From contig NZ_JRJE01000032.1 of assembly GCF_000763295.1 (NCBI RefSeq), forward strand, positions 434,001 to 498,000: 64,000 bases of DNA. The letters run 5' to 3'. A program made the translations under genes and the position numbers. Below the pieces are notes generated by a model. That model ran no database searches. It saw only the letters and a list, made by a program, of their open reading frames with translations, and had not been told where the DNA came from. This document shows positions 20,175-28,213 of this stretch, piece after piece. The first letter of the stretch is position 1. Each line of letters starts with the position of its first letter. This stretch comes from Thalassospira australica. Lineage in GTDB: Bacteria; Pseudomonadota; Alphaproteobacteria; Rhodospirillales; Thalassospiraceae.

Positions 20175-21164
20175 TCAAACCACCTTGGCGGTCAGTTCTT
20201 TCAGGTCCGCATCCGGGCGCGCACCCATATGGGAAATGACCTCGGATGCGCAGATCGCGCCAAGCTGACCACACACCGGCAGTTCGTACCCCTTGGTGTA
20301 ACCAAACAGGAAACCCGATGCGAACAGATCGCCTGCCCCGGTGGTGTCGACCACCTTGGCAACCGCTTCGGCGCTGATTTCATGAATTTCATCTTCGGCG
20401 ACGATGACGGCACCTTTTTCGCCACGAGTCAGCGCAGCAACCCTGCAGTGCTTGCGCACTTCGGCCAGGGCTTCGTCAAAGGTGTCAACTTCGTACAGTG
20501 ACTTGATCTCGTCTTCATTGGCGAACAGCACGTCGATATGGTTATCGACCAGTTCGCGGAACGATTCGCGGTGACGATCAACGCAGAAGGAATCTGACAG
20601 GCTGATGGAAACCTGACGACCGGCATCATGGGCGACTTTGGCGGCTTTGACGAACGCATCCTTGGCTTCCGGACGGTCCCAAAGATAGCCTTCCATATAG
20701 GTTACCTTGGCCGACTTGATCATGTCCTCGTCGATGTCGTCCGGGCCAAGTTCGGTGCAGGCCCCGAGGAAGGTGTTCATCGTGCGGTGCCCATCCGGGG
20801 TGACAAAGATCAGGCAGCGCGCAGTCGGGGAGCCTTCAGAGGCCGGAGCGGAATTAAATTCAACGCCCATGGCGCGGATATCATGGCGAAACACTTCGCC
20901 AAGCTGATCGTCGCGGACTTTGCCGATATAGGCACCCTTGCCACCGAGTGCTGCGATGCCTGCCATGGTGTTGCCGGCAGAACCACCAGACATTTCCATG
21001 CCCGGGCCCATTTGGGCATAAAGACTGTCTGCGGTTTCCGCATCAATCAGCGTCATGGCGTTTTTGACAAGGTTCAGGCGCTCAAGGTCTTCTTCCTTGC
21101 AATGGGCAAGGACATCAACAATTGCATTGCCGATCCCAACGACGTCGATGGTGGTGTCGTTCAT
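20175..21164 (-). CDS. PfkB-family kinase, adenosine kinase-like
   Basis: Ribokinase-fold small-molecule kinase of 329 residues when started at MNDTTIDVVGIGNAIVDVLA (21164), chosen because AGGA lies 9 nt upstream. PfkB signature 1 is seen as MEMSGGSAGNTMAGIAALGGKGAYIGKV and signature 2 as VDTTGAGDLFASGFLFG with the catalytic Asp. Alphaproteobacterial homologues are generally annotated adenosine kinase. The substrate is not proven by sequence, and a sugar or other nucleoside is possible. It is monocistronic with its own terminator. Confidence 0.85.
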   Translation of the reverse strand: MNDTTIDVVGIGNAIVDVLAHCKEEDLERLNLVKNAMTLIDAETADSLYAQMGPGMEMSGGSAGNTMAGIAALGGKGAYIGKVRDDQLGEVFRHDIRAMGVEFNSAPASEGSPTARCLIFVTPDGHRTMNTFLGACTELGPDDIDEDMIKSAKVTYMEGYLWDRPEAKDAFVKAAKVAHDAGRQVSISLSDSFCVDRHRESFRELVDNHIDVLFANEDEIKSLYEVDTFDEALAEVRKHCRVAALTRGEKGAVIVAEDEIHEISAEAVAKVVDTTGAGDLFASGFLFGYTKGYELPVCGQLGAICASEVISHMGARPDADLKELTAKVV

Positions 21165-21814
21165 GTAGTTCATTCCTGCGGTTATTCGTTTGAACGGCAC
21201 CGTAACTTATCCGGTAGGCCGTGCGGCGAGCGATTGGGCCGGGGCCGTTCTCGGTGCCTTCGAAACTGACTTTTGCGGAGTATAGGCAATGCGGTGTGCG
21301 GTGCAAGCATTGCAACTGTTTCGTGCCCGGTTGTTTAACCTGTCGTTAAGGCCTCAAAAAACTACAAAAGATGTTTTTTAGGTAATGAGGCAGGTCTGAT
21401 TTGACCCGAAGACGGTTTTACGCGCGAACTTTTGGTTGAAAGGGTGTTGGTGTCTTGCGCCTCTGGTGTGGTGGGCTGGCTGAAGTCCGCAGTTTTCAAG
21501 GGATTGCGCTTTGATTAGCCTTTTCTCAGGCACCTTGTGGTCAAAGAGTCAAAAAAACATCAAAAAACCGCAAACAAGCAAAATCAGGTAACTTTGAAGG
21601 GCTATTTTCCCCATATTCACAAAGGTCCAGATTCCAAACAAACCAGTTTGTTTTTAAACAAAACTAATCAATGTCAGCTATTTTATTGTAAATAGAAAAT
21701 ATAAATTAATTCTATAACGAGTATAACGCTATTTCGTGGCTGTTTCCAAGAAAACTGTCGCAGCAGCATTGTCTTATCGGTCAGCGTTGAAATCTGGGCA
21801 TTCTGGCGCAGGAA
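21165..21814. other. 650-bp intergenic region
   Basis: No gene detected. The left end must hold the kinase promoter. At about 21640-21730 there is a markedly AT-rich stretch with a local inverted repeat around AAACAAACCAGTTTGTTTTTAA, then ATTTTATTGTAAATAG. It resembles an unassigned promoter or a small RNA region, but no clear terminator or start codon goes with it. Confidence 0.35.
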
Positions 21815-22873
21815 TCAGGTTTCCTGATCGGGAAAAAGTGGAATCGGATCGTTGGTTTTTGCCGGTCTGTCTTCATTCTCAGACATGTGTGGCTGTGCGC
21901 CGCCACCGTCATCGTCCTTGGTGTCAGGATGGGCGGCATCCAGACTGAGGCGGTCACGCAATTCTTCGATCACGGCTTCAATACGGGCACGGTGAAGCGG
22001 GTCCTTGCAGCGTTTGACGAACTGTTCAAATGCGCCCAGTGCCCTGTGATCCTGATCAAGGCGGGCATAAAGCGCACCAAGCTGGTGCCACAGGCCTTCA
22101 TGTTCGCCATCAATCAGCAAACTGTGTTCAACAACACGGGTCGCAAGATCCAATTCTCCGGCGCGAAGCGCACGAACCTTGATGTTGTTTTGCAATCGCA
22201 ACAAAATATCAATGTCGGAAGATGGCCGGTAATGTTCAGGGGTCAGCTCGGCATCAAGTCCGCTAAATGATTTTAGCAATTCGCGCAATTCTGCGGGCCC
22301 AAGGCTGATTGCGCCATGGAACGGATCAATCATCTTGCGCTTGCCGTTCACCTGAACACGCAGCAGGAAATGACCGGGGAAATCAATACCGGTAACAGCA
22401 ATACCACAACGTTGGGCGGCATGGATATAAAGCATCCCCAATGCGACCGGCAGTCCGCGTTTGCGTTCGATGACCTGCATCAGATCGGCATTTGCGATGT
22501 CATCATAGTTTTCCGCATCCCCCTGAAAGCCGTTTCGCTCAGCAATCACGGTCTGAAGGGCGCGGGCGACCTGATCAATGGTGGGTTCAGCTTCCGTATC
22601 GTCAACCGGCAGGGATTGATCGCTGCCAGTTGCGTTTAAGTCAGGTTGCAGGGTCAGACTTGCCAATTCCGTACGGAGCTGATCCGCAAGATCATCAAGA
22701 TGCTTCAGATATGGAGCGATATCGCGTTTAACGGCGCCGTCTGACTGATTGATCCGGGCAAAATGCAGGGCTGCTTCGGCGGCACTGGCCGTCGGTTTCT
22801 TGCCCTTGCCATAATCGACAAGCCATTGGCGATCCGGATCGGTCGGGGCTGTTATGTGGCTTACGCTGCTAAT
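21815..22873 (-). CDS. SirB1-like transglutaminase-fold/TPR protein with non-canonical start
   Basis: A protein of the SirB1/transglutaminase-like family. It contains RKRGLPVALGMLYIHAAQRCGIAVTGIDFPGHFLLRV (the transglut-like core with Cys and His) and a TPR-like C-terminus (GLWHQLGALYARLDQDHRALGAFEQFVKRC). The first conventional start is TTG at 22666, but 69 more codons are open upstream and encode a segment (AALHFARINQ, IAPYLKHLDDLADQL) of the kind that begins this family. No ATG, GTG or TTG exists in that extension before the in-frame TGA of the BON gene. ATT at 22871-22873 lies 9 nt after AAGGA and is my proposed start, giving 352 residues. Alternatives are CTG initiation or readthrough. 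Confidence 0.6.
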   Translation of the reverse strand: MSSVSHITAPTDPDRQWLVDYGKGKKPTASAAEAALHFARINQSDGAVKRDIAPYLKHLDDLADQLRTELASLTLQPDLNATGSDQSLPVDDTEAEPTIDQVARALQTVIAERNGFQGDAENYDDIANADLMQVIERKRGLPVALGMLYIHAAQRCGIAVTGIDFPGHFLLRVQVNGKRKMIDPFHGAISLGPAELRELLKSFSGLDAELTPEHYRPSSDIDILLRLQNNIKVRALRAGELDLATRVVEHSLLIDGEHEGLWHQLGALYARLDQDHRALGAFEQFVKRCKDPLHRARIEAVIEELRDRLSLDAAHPDTKDDDGGGAQPHMSENEDRPAKTNDPIPLFPDQET

Positions 22874-22876
22874 GGT

Positions 22877-23509
22877 TCAGGTTCCTTGTCGGCTTGGGTC
22901 GTCTTTCAGGCGGATATGGCTGACGACCCGTTTGACGTAACTTGTGTCGCGTGCATGCGAAATGACCCGATCGCGTTCAATATCGTTCTGGGCAATGCCC
23001 ATCAGATGGACGGTGCCATTTACGGTCTCGATGCTGTAATTGATGGCAAAAACATCGCTATCAAACATCAAGGCGGTTTTGATCCGGGCGGTGATTACCA
23101 GATCACCCGCACTGTCCACCAGTGTCAGGTCATCGCCGATTTTGATCTCGTTATGGACCCTTTTTACGCCGTCAACCTGCCAGGCGAGGCGGACGGCTTC
23201 AAGTTGATCGGTAACAGACGGGACGTGACCGGCCAGCAAAACTTCGCCTTCGACAACTTCGATCTCGATATCAAGAAACAGTCTTTCGTCCTGTGCTAGA
23301 AATTTCTGCCAGATCTGCGCGGTAATGCCTGTATCGCTTACCGCGCCATCAAAGCCGCGTTCCTGAAAGGCGGCGACACCGGCAGTTGCGCCAGCGCCAA
23401 GCACAACCGATGCCGGTGTGCACCCCGAAAGCGGAAAAATACATATTCCGGTTAACACCAACGTTTTGAAAACGCCAAGTTGCCGATTGGTCATTCCTTG
23501 TGATGACAT
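22877..23509 (-). CDS. BON-domain outer-membrane lipoprotein (DolP/YraP-like)
   Basis: A 210-residue lipoprotein precursor. A signal peptide ends at lipobox LSGC, with the lipidated Cys at residue 30 of the longest form; ATG codons at residues 1 and 6 are both possible. Two BON domains follow: about 60-130 (GITAQIWQKFL ... DIEIEVVEGEVLLAGHVPS) and 135-205 (VITARIKTALMFDSDV ... SIETVNGTVHLMGIAQN). E. coli DolP has the same layout and keeps the outer membrane intact near division sites. The adjacent UPF0102, rsmI and LpoA-like genes match the E. coli yraL-yraM-yraN-yraP neighbourhood, which supports the DolP assignment. Confidence 0.85.
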   Translation of the reverse strand: MSSQGMTNRQLGVFKTLVLTGICIFPLSGCTPASVVLGAGATAGVAAFQERGFDGAVSDTGITAQIWQKFLAQDERLFLDIEIEVVEGEVLLAGHVPSVTDQLEAVRLAWQVDGVKRVHNEIKIGDDLTLVDSAGDLVITARIKTALMFDSDVFAINYSIETVNGTVHLMGIAQNDIERDRVISHARDTSYVKRVVSHIRLKDDPSRQGT

Positions 23510-23597
23510 TTACCGATGTCTCGCCCCGTTCCCCAGTTCCATGGCATCCATCATTGCCCACCGGGGGTTAAGGAGTTTTAAAATCCCGAGTTGTTTA

Positions 23598-24032
23598 TCA
23601 GTAAAACCGCATCTTTTTTGTCGGGTACGGTTTTTTGTCCGTCAGGCAGGGCGCCATGCATTTTTTGACGTGTTTGATTTTACCAAACCCGTGAACACTC
23701 ATCACATCAAATCGAAGGTCCCCGCCATGACCGATGCGCCCGGCATAAATTTCAAGGGCGCGTGCGATCCGTTCTTGTTGTCTGGCGGTGATTGAATGAA
23801 GTGCTGTTGCGTGATCGGTGCGGGTTTTGACCTCTATCGCGATCAAGACGTTACTGCGTCGGGCAACAATATCAATCTCGCCGGCCGGACTTTTATAACG
23901 GGTCGCAAGAATGCGATATCCCTTAAGTCGTAACCATATGGCACATAGTTTTTCTGCCCGACGTCCGACCTTTTCCGCCCGCTTGCGGCTTGATGTATCA
24001 TCAGGCAAGGGATGGGATCGCACCATGATCAA
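23598..24032 (-). CDS. UPF0102 (YraN) family nuclease-fold protein
   Basis: A 144-residue member of the UPF0102/YraN family, which has a restriction-endonuclease-like fold of uncertain role. The core motif is visible as GYRILATRYKSPAGEIDIVARRSNVLIAIEVKTR, with E-D and ExK carboxylates in the expected positions. The TTG at 24032 overlaps the rsmI stop (TTGA) and an ATG lies two codons further in; either may be used. The basic C-terminus is rich in Lys and Cys. Its place behind rsmI is conserved in many proteobacteria. Confidence 0.88.
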   Translation of the reverse strand: MIMVRSHPLPDDTSSRKRAEKVGRRAEKLCAIWLRLKGYRILATRYKSPAGEIDIVARRSNVLIAIEVKTRTDHATALHSITARQQERIARALEIYAGRIGHGGDLRFDVMSVHGFGKIKHVKKCMAPCLTDKKPYPTKKMRFY

Positions 24033-25087
24033 TCAGGGTCCGATTTGGCGAGTTCAAGGGCACGATTATAGAGATTGCGCTTTTTAAGGCCGGTTTCCCT
24101 GGAAAGAATATCGGCGGCTTCCTTAGTGCGGTGGGTTTTGATCAATTCGCTTAAGCGTTGGTCGATATCTTCGGCACTGGGTTCGTTGTCACTGTCATCA
24201 GCCGGACCGACAATCACAACAATCTCGCCTTTCGGCGCGCCTGCTTCGGCATAATGGTTTGCCAAATCATCAAGCGTGCCATTGCGGACTTCTTCAAACA
24301 TTTTGGTCAATTCGCGCGTCACGGCTGCTTCACGCCTGCCACCGAGCATTTCGACCATGTCGGCAAGGCTTGCGGCCAGACGTTTGGGGCTTTCAAGAAA
24401 AATCAGGCTGCCTGGAATCGGCGCAAAACGGGTCAGTTCCTTTTTGCGTGCCATGGTTTTGGGCGGCAGGAAGCCTGCATAAAAGAAATGATCACTTGGC
24501 AGACCCGAGAGGATCAGGGCCACAATCGGCGATGCGGCCCCAGGGGCTGCGGTAACGTTAAAGCCTTCTTCCTTGCAATCGCGAACCAGTTTGTAGCCCG
24601 GATCATTGATCAATGGCGTCCCGGCATCGGAAATCAGGGCAAGGCCCTGACCTTTGCCCAGGCGGTCCATGATTTCCGGGCGCATCTTGGCGGCGTTATG
24701 TTCGTGATAGGCAATACGCTTGGTTTTGATCCCATAGCGCGACAGCAGTTTGCCCGATGTGCGGGTGTCTTCGCACAAAATAACGTCGGCGCGTTTGAGG
24801 ATATCAAGCGCCCTGACCGTAATATCGCCCAAATTTCCGATTGGAGTAGCAACAAGATAAAGACCAGACGAAAGTGGCAAAAGGCTTTCATCATGTTTAC
24901 TTGCATCCTCGCCCGCATTACCCTGCGGACGAAACGACTTATCGGGAGGTGAGATTGGGTTGTCCGAAACGTCATCCGTCACAGAAGCGGATGCAGAAAG
25001 AGGCGCTGCCGCGTCAGGCATTGTCAGATCAGGGTCGGTTTTCGGATCTTTTTCCGGCTTGGAGCCGGATTGCGCGCCGGACGGCAT
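24029..25087 (-). CDS. rsmI: 16S rRNA (cytidine1402-2'-O)-methyltransferase
   Basis: Methylates the 2'-O of C1402 in the 16S decoding centre. The tetrapyrrole-methylase-type fold starts near residue 72 with GLYLVATPIGNLGDITVRALDIL and includes CEDTRTSGKLL, ISDAGTPLINDPGYKLV and GAASPIVALILSGLPSDHFFYAGFLP. I choose ATG 25087, which has GAGAGAGGA nine bases upstream. This leaves a 70-residue low-complexity Pro/Asp/Ser-rich leader not found in E. coli RsmI; an ATG at 25120 is also open. The leader-coding DNA overlaps the 5' end of the divergent LpoA-like gene. The stop overlaps the start of the UPF0102 gene. Confidence 0.92.
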   Translation of the reverse strand: MPSGAQSGSKPEKDPKTDPDLTMPDAAAPLSASASVTDDVSDNPISPPDKSFRPQGNAGEDASKHDESLLPLSSGLYLVATPIGNLGDITVRALDILKRADVILCEDTRTSGKLLSRYGIKTKRIAYHEHNAAKMRPEIMDRLGKGQGLALISDAGTPLINDPGYKLVRDCKEEGFNVTAAPGAASPIVALILSGLPSDHFFYAGFLPPKTMARKKELTRFAPIPGSLIFLESPKRLAASLADMVEMLGGRREAAVTRELTKMFEEVRNGTLDDLANHYAEAGAPKGEIVVIVGPADDSDNEPSAEDIDQRLSELIKTHRTKEAADILSRETGLKKRNLYNRALELAKSDPD

Positions 25088-26457
25088 CTGTGGTTGTCCT
25101 CTCTCTCGGGCTGAGCGCATGTAACGCGACCACGAGTATCACGGACCTGTTTGGTTCGCAACGTGACGCGCCGGTTGAAAGTGCCAACCAGCCCGGCCAA
25201 ACCACTGTTGATCCGACCAGTGCACCCGATCAGGGCCTGATTCCCGAGGCTGCCCCCTGGACAAGTGATGCTGCCCTTCCCGAAGGTGAGGGGGCTGAAC
25301 TTCCCGCACTTTATAACGATGATGCGGCGATTTTCGAAAAGCGTATTGCCCTTTTGCTGCCGCTATCGGGACAACATGCCGAACTGGGGCGCGCCATGCG
25401 TCATGCCGCGGAACTGGCGATGTTTGACATTGCCAGTGATGACTTTGTGCTGATGCCCATTGATACAGCCGGAACCTATCAGGGTGGGCAGAACGCCGCG
25501 CGGGAAGCGGTTGATGCCGGTGCGAAAATGATCCTTGGTCCGCTTTTCTCCGAATCGGTCAGCGGGGCCAGCGAAGTTGCCAAATCGGCAAATGTGCCGG
25601 TGGTGGCGTTTTCCAACAACCGCCGGGTTGCGGAAAGCGGTGTTTGGGTCAATGGCCTGATTCCCGAAGATCAGATTGCCCGTGCGGTAGGCTATGCGAC
25701 AACGCAGGGGCGTTATCGGTTTGCTGCGCTCTTGCCGCAAAATGATTATGGACGGCAGATTGCAAGTGGTCTGAACACGGTTGTCGCCCGGGTTGGTGGC
25801 ACCCTTGGCCGGGTGGCGTTTTATCAGCCGGGTTCGGAAAGCCTGCAGCAAACCATTCGCGATTTCGCCAATTACGATGCCCGGCGCGCCAATCTGCGGG
25901 CGCACAAAGCCCAGCTTGAAGCCGATGGCAGTGCAGGGGCAAAGCGAGCGCTGCGGCGTCTTGAAGGTGTCGATACCTATGGCGAGCTTGATTTTGATGC
26001 CCTGATTTTGCCTGCAACGGGCGGTGATTTGCGTCAGGTTTCGTCGCTTCTGGCCTATTTCGATATTGATCCGTCGATTGTGCAGTTTATCGGCACGTTC
26101 GGCTGGAATGATCCGGGCCTGTTTTCTGAGCCTGCTCTCAAGGGCGGGATATTTGCCGCGCCGAACCCGGAAAACTGGGAACTGTTTGCGGCAAGATTTG
26201 AACGTACCTTCGGGGATCAGCCGCCACGTATTTCCAGCCTTGCCTATGACAGTACGGCGCTGGCGGCCTTAATGGCGCGCGAAGAAACCATGTCGCAAGA
26301 TACCCTGACCAACCCGGTCGGGTTTGTGGGCGTTGATGGTATTTTCCGGCTGACCATGGATGGGCAGTCCGAGCGCGGCTATGCCATCATGCGCATTGGT
26401 CCCGAAGGGGCCGAAGTCGTTGCACCGGCACCTGCGGCCTTTGATCAGGTGTTTTGA
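24991..26457 (+). CDS. LpoA-like penicillin-binding protein activator lipoprotein
   Basis: An outer-membrane lipoprotein with a periplasmic-binding-protein fold, like the C-terminal domain of E. coli LpoA, which stimulates PBP1a. I set the start at ATG 24991 (MQKEALPRQA), giving 488 residues with lipobox LSAC and the lipidated Cys at residue 44; the frame is open further upstream to 24874. The mature domain starts around RIALLLPLSGQHAELGRAMRHAAELA and includes GAKMILGPLFSESV, a Leu-binding-protein-like pattern. The TPR part of E. coli LpoA is missing. It is divergent from rsmI and overlaps it by about 97 bp if both proposed starts are right. Confidence 0.82.
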   Translation: MQKEALPRQALSDQGRFSDLFPAWSRIARRTASVVVLSLGLSACNATTSITDLFGSQRDAPVESANQPGQTTVDPTSAPDQGLIPEAAPWTSDAALPEGEGAELPALYNDDAAIFEKRIALLLPLSGQHAELGRAMRHAAELAMFDIASDDFVLMPIDTAGTYQGGQNAAREAVDAGAKMILGPLFSESVSGASEVAKSANVPVVAFSNNRRVAESGVWVNGLIPEDQIARAVGYATTQGRYRFAALLPQNDYGRQIASGLNTVVARVGGTLGRVAFYQPGSESLQQTIRDFANYDARRANLRAHKAQLEADGSAGAKRALRRLEGVDTYGELDFDALILPATGGDLRQVSSLLAYFDIDPSIVQFIGTFGWNDPGLFSEPALKGGIFAAPNPENWELFAARFERTFGDQPPRISSLAYDSTALAALMAREETMSQDTLTNPVGFVGVDGIFRLTMDGQSERGYAIMRIGPEGAEVVAPAPAAFDQVF

Positions 26458-26514
26458 CCCTGAACAGTTTCTGATCAGCGGGCCTTAACGCCAGAAATTA
26501 AAGCCAGATGTTAT

Positions 26515-26550
26515 AAAACGCCTGCCGGATTATGCTTCGGCAGGCGTTTT
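26515..26550. terminator. Bidirectional terminator overlapping the nth stop
   Basis: A perfect 13-bp stem, AAAACGCCTGCCG (26515-26527) and CGGCAGGCGTTTT (26538-26550), is symmetric with A and T runs at its ends. It serves both the LpoA-like gene and the convergent nth gene. The right arm lies within the last nth codons and the nth stop codon (26530-26532) is in the loop. Confidence 0.75.
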
Positions 26551-27213
26551 GTCTTTGAAATTGCACAGATCATTGACAATGCAGTCGCCACAGCGTGGCT
26601 TGCGCGCCTTGCAGATATAGCGCCCATGCAGGATCAGCCAGTGATGGGCATGGGTCATGAAGCGGGTCGGGACTTTCTTTAAAAGCGCCTTTTCGACCGC
26701 AAGGACGGTTTTGCCATTGGCCATGCCGGTACGGTTCCCCAATCGGAAAATATGCGTATCGACCGCCATGGTGTGTTCGCCCCAGGCGATATTGCGCACC
26801 ACATTCGCCGTTTTTCGGCCGACACCGGGCAATTCTTCAAGTGCTTCCTGATCGTTGGGCACCACCCCGCCATGCTTATCAACAAGGATTTTGGCCGCTG
26901 CCATGACATTCTTGGCCTTGCCGCGATAAAGCCCGATGGTTTTGATGTGTTCGATCAGCGCTTCTTCACCAAGGTCAAGCATATCCTGCGGCGTTTCGAC
27001 GATCTGAAACAGCTTTTTGGTCGCCTTGTTGACCCCGACATCGGTCGCCTGTGCCGACAGCGCAACTGCGACCAGAAGCGTATAGGGATTGGTGTAATCC
27101 AGCTCCCCTTTCGGTTCCGGGTCGGCATCGGACAGTCGCTGGAAAAATTCTTCGATGGCGGCTTTGTTCATCGGGCGGGCCATGGACAGCATTCTCTTTG
27201 TGGTTTGCCGCAT
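26530..27213 (-). CDS. nth: Endonuclease III
   Basis: A bifunctional DNA glycosylase/AP lyase for oxidised pyrimidines. The helix-hairpin-helix LPGVGRKTANVV carries the catalytic Lys, and VDTHIFR carries the catalytic Asp. The 4Fe-4S cluster cysteines occur as C-x6-C-x2-C-x5-C in CKARKPRCGDCIVNDLC near the C-terminus. The frame starts at 27213, but ATG codons at residues 8, 11 and 15 would give the more usual length of about 212-220. The family's AVALSAQATD and THAHHWLILHGRYIC segments are present. Confidence 0.95.
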   Translation of the reverse strand: MRQTTKRMLSMARPMNKAAIEEFFQRLSDADPEPKGELDYTNPYTLLVAVALSAQATDVGVNKATKKLFQIVETPQDMLDLGEEALIEHIKTIGLYRGKAKNVMAAAKILVDKHGGVVPNDQEALEELPGVGRKTANVVRNIAWGEHTMAVDTHIFRLGNRTGMANGKTVLAVEKALLKKVPTRFMTHAHHWLILHGRYICKARKPRCGDCIVNDLCNFKDKTPAEA

Positions 27214-27376
27214 TTGCGGTCAGTTTGGGGACAGGCAATATGCAAATATATGCTGCCCCTGATCCGATCTCCTCAATGCAAACTATATAAACTGACAGGG
27301 CCAGGAAATCGAATTTTGATTGCAGGACTGCCATAGTCAGGCGCAAAATCGGGAATCACAGCAACAGGTACCACCA

Positions 27377-27877
27377 ATGCCAACTGTGCCACGTTCCGCA
27401 AAACCGATCTTTCGGGTGAATTTGTTTCCGCCGCGATCGCTCTCGCGTCGGGCGGCGCGTAATATTGTGCTGTTTTTGGCCGGATTGACGACCACCATCG
27501 GGTTTATTTTCTGGTCAATCGGGGCGTGGCCGGTGATTGGGTTTCTTGGGGTGGATGTGCTGTTGCTGTCACTGGCCTTTCATTTCAGTTTTCGATCAGC
27601 CCGCCAGGAAGAGCGCATCGAACTTGGGCGGGCTAACCTTCGGGTCACGCGCATATCGGTCCGGGGGGAGCGTCAGGAATTTGATTTTCAGCCCTATTGG
27701 CTGCGTGTGGAACTTGAACGAGGCGAAGATGAACAATCTGCCCTGTTTTTGCGAACACATGGCAAAAGTCTGGAAATCGGGCAGTTTCTTGGGGCCGATG
27801 AAAAAGAAAATCTGGCCGAAAAGCTCGAGGCCGTCTTGCGCCAAACCCGCTGTAATCCTGCCGATATTCCGGTTTGA
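27377..27877 (+). CDS. DUF2244 membrane protein
   Basis: A small inner-membrane protein of the DUF2244 family, whose function is unknown. Started at ATG 27377 (MPTVPRSAKPIF) it has 166 residues; 19 more codons are open upstream. After PIFRVNLFPPRSLSRRA come two adjacent transmembrane segments (NIVLFLAGLTTTIGFIFWSIGAWPVIGFLGVDVLLLSLAFHFSF) and a soluble C-terminal domain with the conserved stretch QEFDFQPYWLRVELER. The gene is divergent from nth, a pairing common in alphaproteobacteria. Confidence 0.8.
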   Translation: MPTVPRSAKPIFRVNLFPPRSLSRRAARNIVLFLAGLTTTIGFIFWSIGAWPVIGFLGVDVLLLSLAFHFSFRSARQEERIELGRANLRVTRISVRGERQEFDFQPYWLRVELERGEDEQSALFLRTHGKSLEIGQFLGADEKENLAEKLEAVLRQTRCNPADIPV

Positions 27878-28213
27878 GGGCGATGCTTTGCCGGTTTTGC
27901 AACCCGGTTATGAGGCAATTCGAAAGCGGAACTTTCCGGTTCAAAATCCTTTGTTTTTCGCCAAATTTGCATGGTGAATGGGCGAAACTTGCCCGTTATT
28001 GGATCAAAATTGGTGTTTGAAAGGAAAAATCACCCAAGATTCCCCACTTTGAGCGCTTGCGACTTTGTGACGACTTTCATATATAGGTTCGCGGGGTAAC
28101 AAAGAAGCCCCAGAAAAATTGCGTGTATTATAACCATTGGTCCCAGGAGGTCCTGCGCGGCGCTTTGTTTTGAAGGCTGCGGGACGGACCGGCCGCTAAA
28201 AGAGGAACTTACT
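27878..28213. other. Leader region of dnaK
   Basis: 336 bp without a gene. The right half contains the heat-shock promoter at 28056-28084 and a leader of about 120 nt before the dnaK ribosome binding site (GAGGAA, about 28203). The left half shows nothing distinctive. Confidence 0.5.
28056..28084 (+). promoter_or_regulatory. RpoH (sigma-32) promoter of dnaK
   Basis: CTTG (28056-28059), an 18-bp spacer, then CATATAT (28078-28084). This fits the alphaproteobacterial heat-shock consensus CTTG-N17/18-CYTATNT with one mismatch. It lies about 130 bp before dnaK and indicates heat-shock induction of dnaK-dnaJ. Confidence 0.65.
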
